DNA of 21,006 nucleotides, taken from the NCBI RefSeq assembly GCF_004570345.1, contig NZ_SPQM01000085.1:1-21006 (forward strand), in the 5' to 3' direction. Below, piece by piece: positions 20,458-21,006 of the stretch; the stretch's first letter is position 1, and each line of letters opens with the position of its first letter. Source of the stretch: Blastococcus sp. CT_GayMR20. Lineage in GTDB: Bacteria > Actinomycetota > Actinomycetes > Mycobacteriales > Geodermatophilaceae. The position numbers and the translations under genes were made by a program. The notes below the pieces were generated by a model. The model was not told the origin of the DNA. It did not search any database and saw nothing but the letters and a program-made list of their open reading frames with translations.

Positions 20458-21006
20458 ATGCCCTGCCCCGAATTCCGTGAGGCGGCCTCCGCGCGGCTCG
20501 ACGGCGAGCCGCTCGGGATGCCCGCCGGCGCGCTCGACCAGCACCTCGCGGTCTGCCCCGCGTGCTCCTCGTGGGCGGAGGCGGCCGCCCGGGTGACCCG
20601 GCGTGCACGGCTGGCGCCGGCCCCGCCTGTGCCCGATCTCACGGCCGCCGTCCTCGCCGCGCTGCCCCGGGAGCTGCCGGGTGCGGCCGTCGCCGCGCGG
20701 TCGCGCCTGGCCGGCACTGCCCTGCGCCTCGCCCTGGTCGCGGTCGCCGTGGCCCAGGCGGGACTGGCGTGGCCGGCGCTGGCCTCCGGGACGGCGGCGA
20801 TGAGTGCGCCGGTGCACATGGCGCACGAGACCGGCGCGTGGAACCTCGCGGTGGCGGTGGCCTTCGGAGCGGTCGCCGCGGGACCGCGGCTCGCCGTCGG
20901 CGCGCTGCCGTTCCTCGGCACCTTCGCCGCGCTGCTGCTCCCGGTCACGCTCGCTGACCTCGGCGCCGGTCACGTGGGCGACCGCCCGATCGGCGTGCAC
21001 GTGACC
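20458..21006 (+). CDS. Membrane zf-HC2 putative anti-sigma factor (partial, C-terminus off the window)
   Basis: The N-terminal ~40 residues are a zinc-binding anti-sigma-like domain: PCPEFREAASARLDGE followed by H29-x3-C33-x2-C36 (HLAVCPAC), with C3 as a possible fourth ligand. Such domains hold ECF sigma factors inactive. A linker to about residue 85 leads to hydrophobic segments at roughly 89-108, 128-141 and 146-163, so it is a membrane protein. The loop between the first two segments, predicted outside, reads MSAPVHMAHETG, with Met and His residues that could bind metal. The 183 codons present continue past the right edge. The ATG at 20458 begins the zf-HC2 homology; AGGA is only 1 nt upstream, so initiation is probably leaderless. 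It is divergent from the SigC-like gene. Confidence 0.85.
   Translation, partial: MPCPEFREAASARLDGEPLGMPAGALDQHLAVCPACSSWAEAAARVTRRARLAPAPPVPDLTAAVLAALPRELPGAAVAARSRLAGTALRLALVAVAVAQAGLAWPALASGTAAMSAPVHMAHETGAWNLAVAVAFGAVAAGPRLAVGALPFLGTFAALLLPVTLADLGAGHVGDRPIGVHVT

Noticed and set aside
20272..21000. Minus-strand frames extending the SigC-like gene upstream to 20948 or 21000
   Set aside because: The conserved sigma-2 region begins just after the ATG at 20405. The extension is antisense to the zf-HC2 gene, which has a clear zinc motif.
1..21006. CRISPR array, tRNA or rRNA genes, insertion sequences, attachment sites
   Set aside because: I found no regularly spaced direct repeats, cloverleaf with a conserved T-loop, transposase motif or terminal inverted repeats.

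Overview
The window is about 21 kb of very GC-rich DNA. Codon use is strongly biased to G/C in the third position, GTG starts are frequent, and several promoters look leaderless. Together with a SigC-type sigma factor, a DUF5994-like protein and a Cys-rich sulfur-type leader peptide, this points to a high-GC actinobacterium. My best guess is the Geodermatophilaceae (Blastococcus, Modestobacter, Geodermatophilus), but that placement is inference. The region looks like ordinary chromosome: I see no IS element, phage gene, tRNA, rRNA or CRISPR array, and no gap over 300 bases lacks a gene.

Region 1 (1-6009) is a signalling block. A NarL-type response regulator, cut by the left edge, and its histidine kinase overlap by GTGA (1-1757, minus). 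A divergent small membrane protein follows (1913-2566, plus). A second regulator/kinase pair overlaps by TGATG (2571-5275, minus), and a separate six-helix membrane protein (5374-6009, minus) is set off from it by a strong terminator hairpin. Both kinases are HisKA_3/HATPase proteins with multi-pass membrane sensors.

Region 2 (6187-9817, plus) is a three-gene operon with 4-nt overlaps for a PaoABC/YagTSR-type molybdenum aldehyde oxidoreductase. It has a 2Fe-2S subunit, an FAD subunit with a four-Cys [4Fe-4S] insertion, and a molybdopterin subunit with the catalytic Glu. No Tat signal or XdhC/PaoD chaperone gene is present. It converges on a MarR regulator (9831-10334, minus), which is divergent from a YceI-family gene (10425-10988). 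A perfect 18-bp TAGTTGA/TCAACTA operator lies between these two.

Region 3 (11045-15263, plus) holds a terminator, a small membrane protein, the translational GTPase typA/bipA, a DUF5994-like protein and an extended-SDR reductase/epimerase. It ends at an unusual convergent terminator with a duplicated arm.

Region 4 (15352-19712, minus) is a transport block. It contains a TauE/SafE exporter preceded by a probable cysteine-responsive leader peptide ending RVCASRCPGC (16443-16526) with alternative hairpins, a DHA2-type MFS exporter, and a PiT phosphate transporter with its DUF47 (PhoU-like) partner.

Region 5 (19818-21006) has a SigC-like ECF sigma factor divergent from a membrane zf-HC2 putative anti-sigma factor that runs off the right edge. 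An ECF-like promoter lies between them, and the anti-sigma carries a His/Met motif on its predicted outer loop. The leader/TauE unit and the sigma/anti-sigma pair are the most interesting parts of the window.
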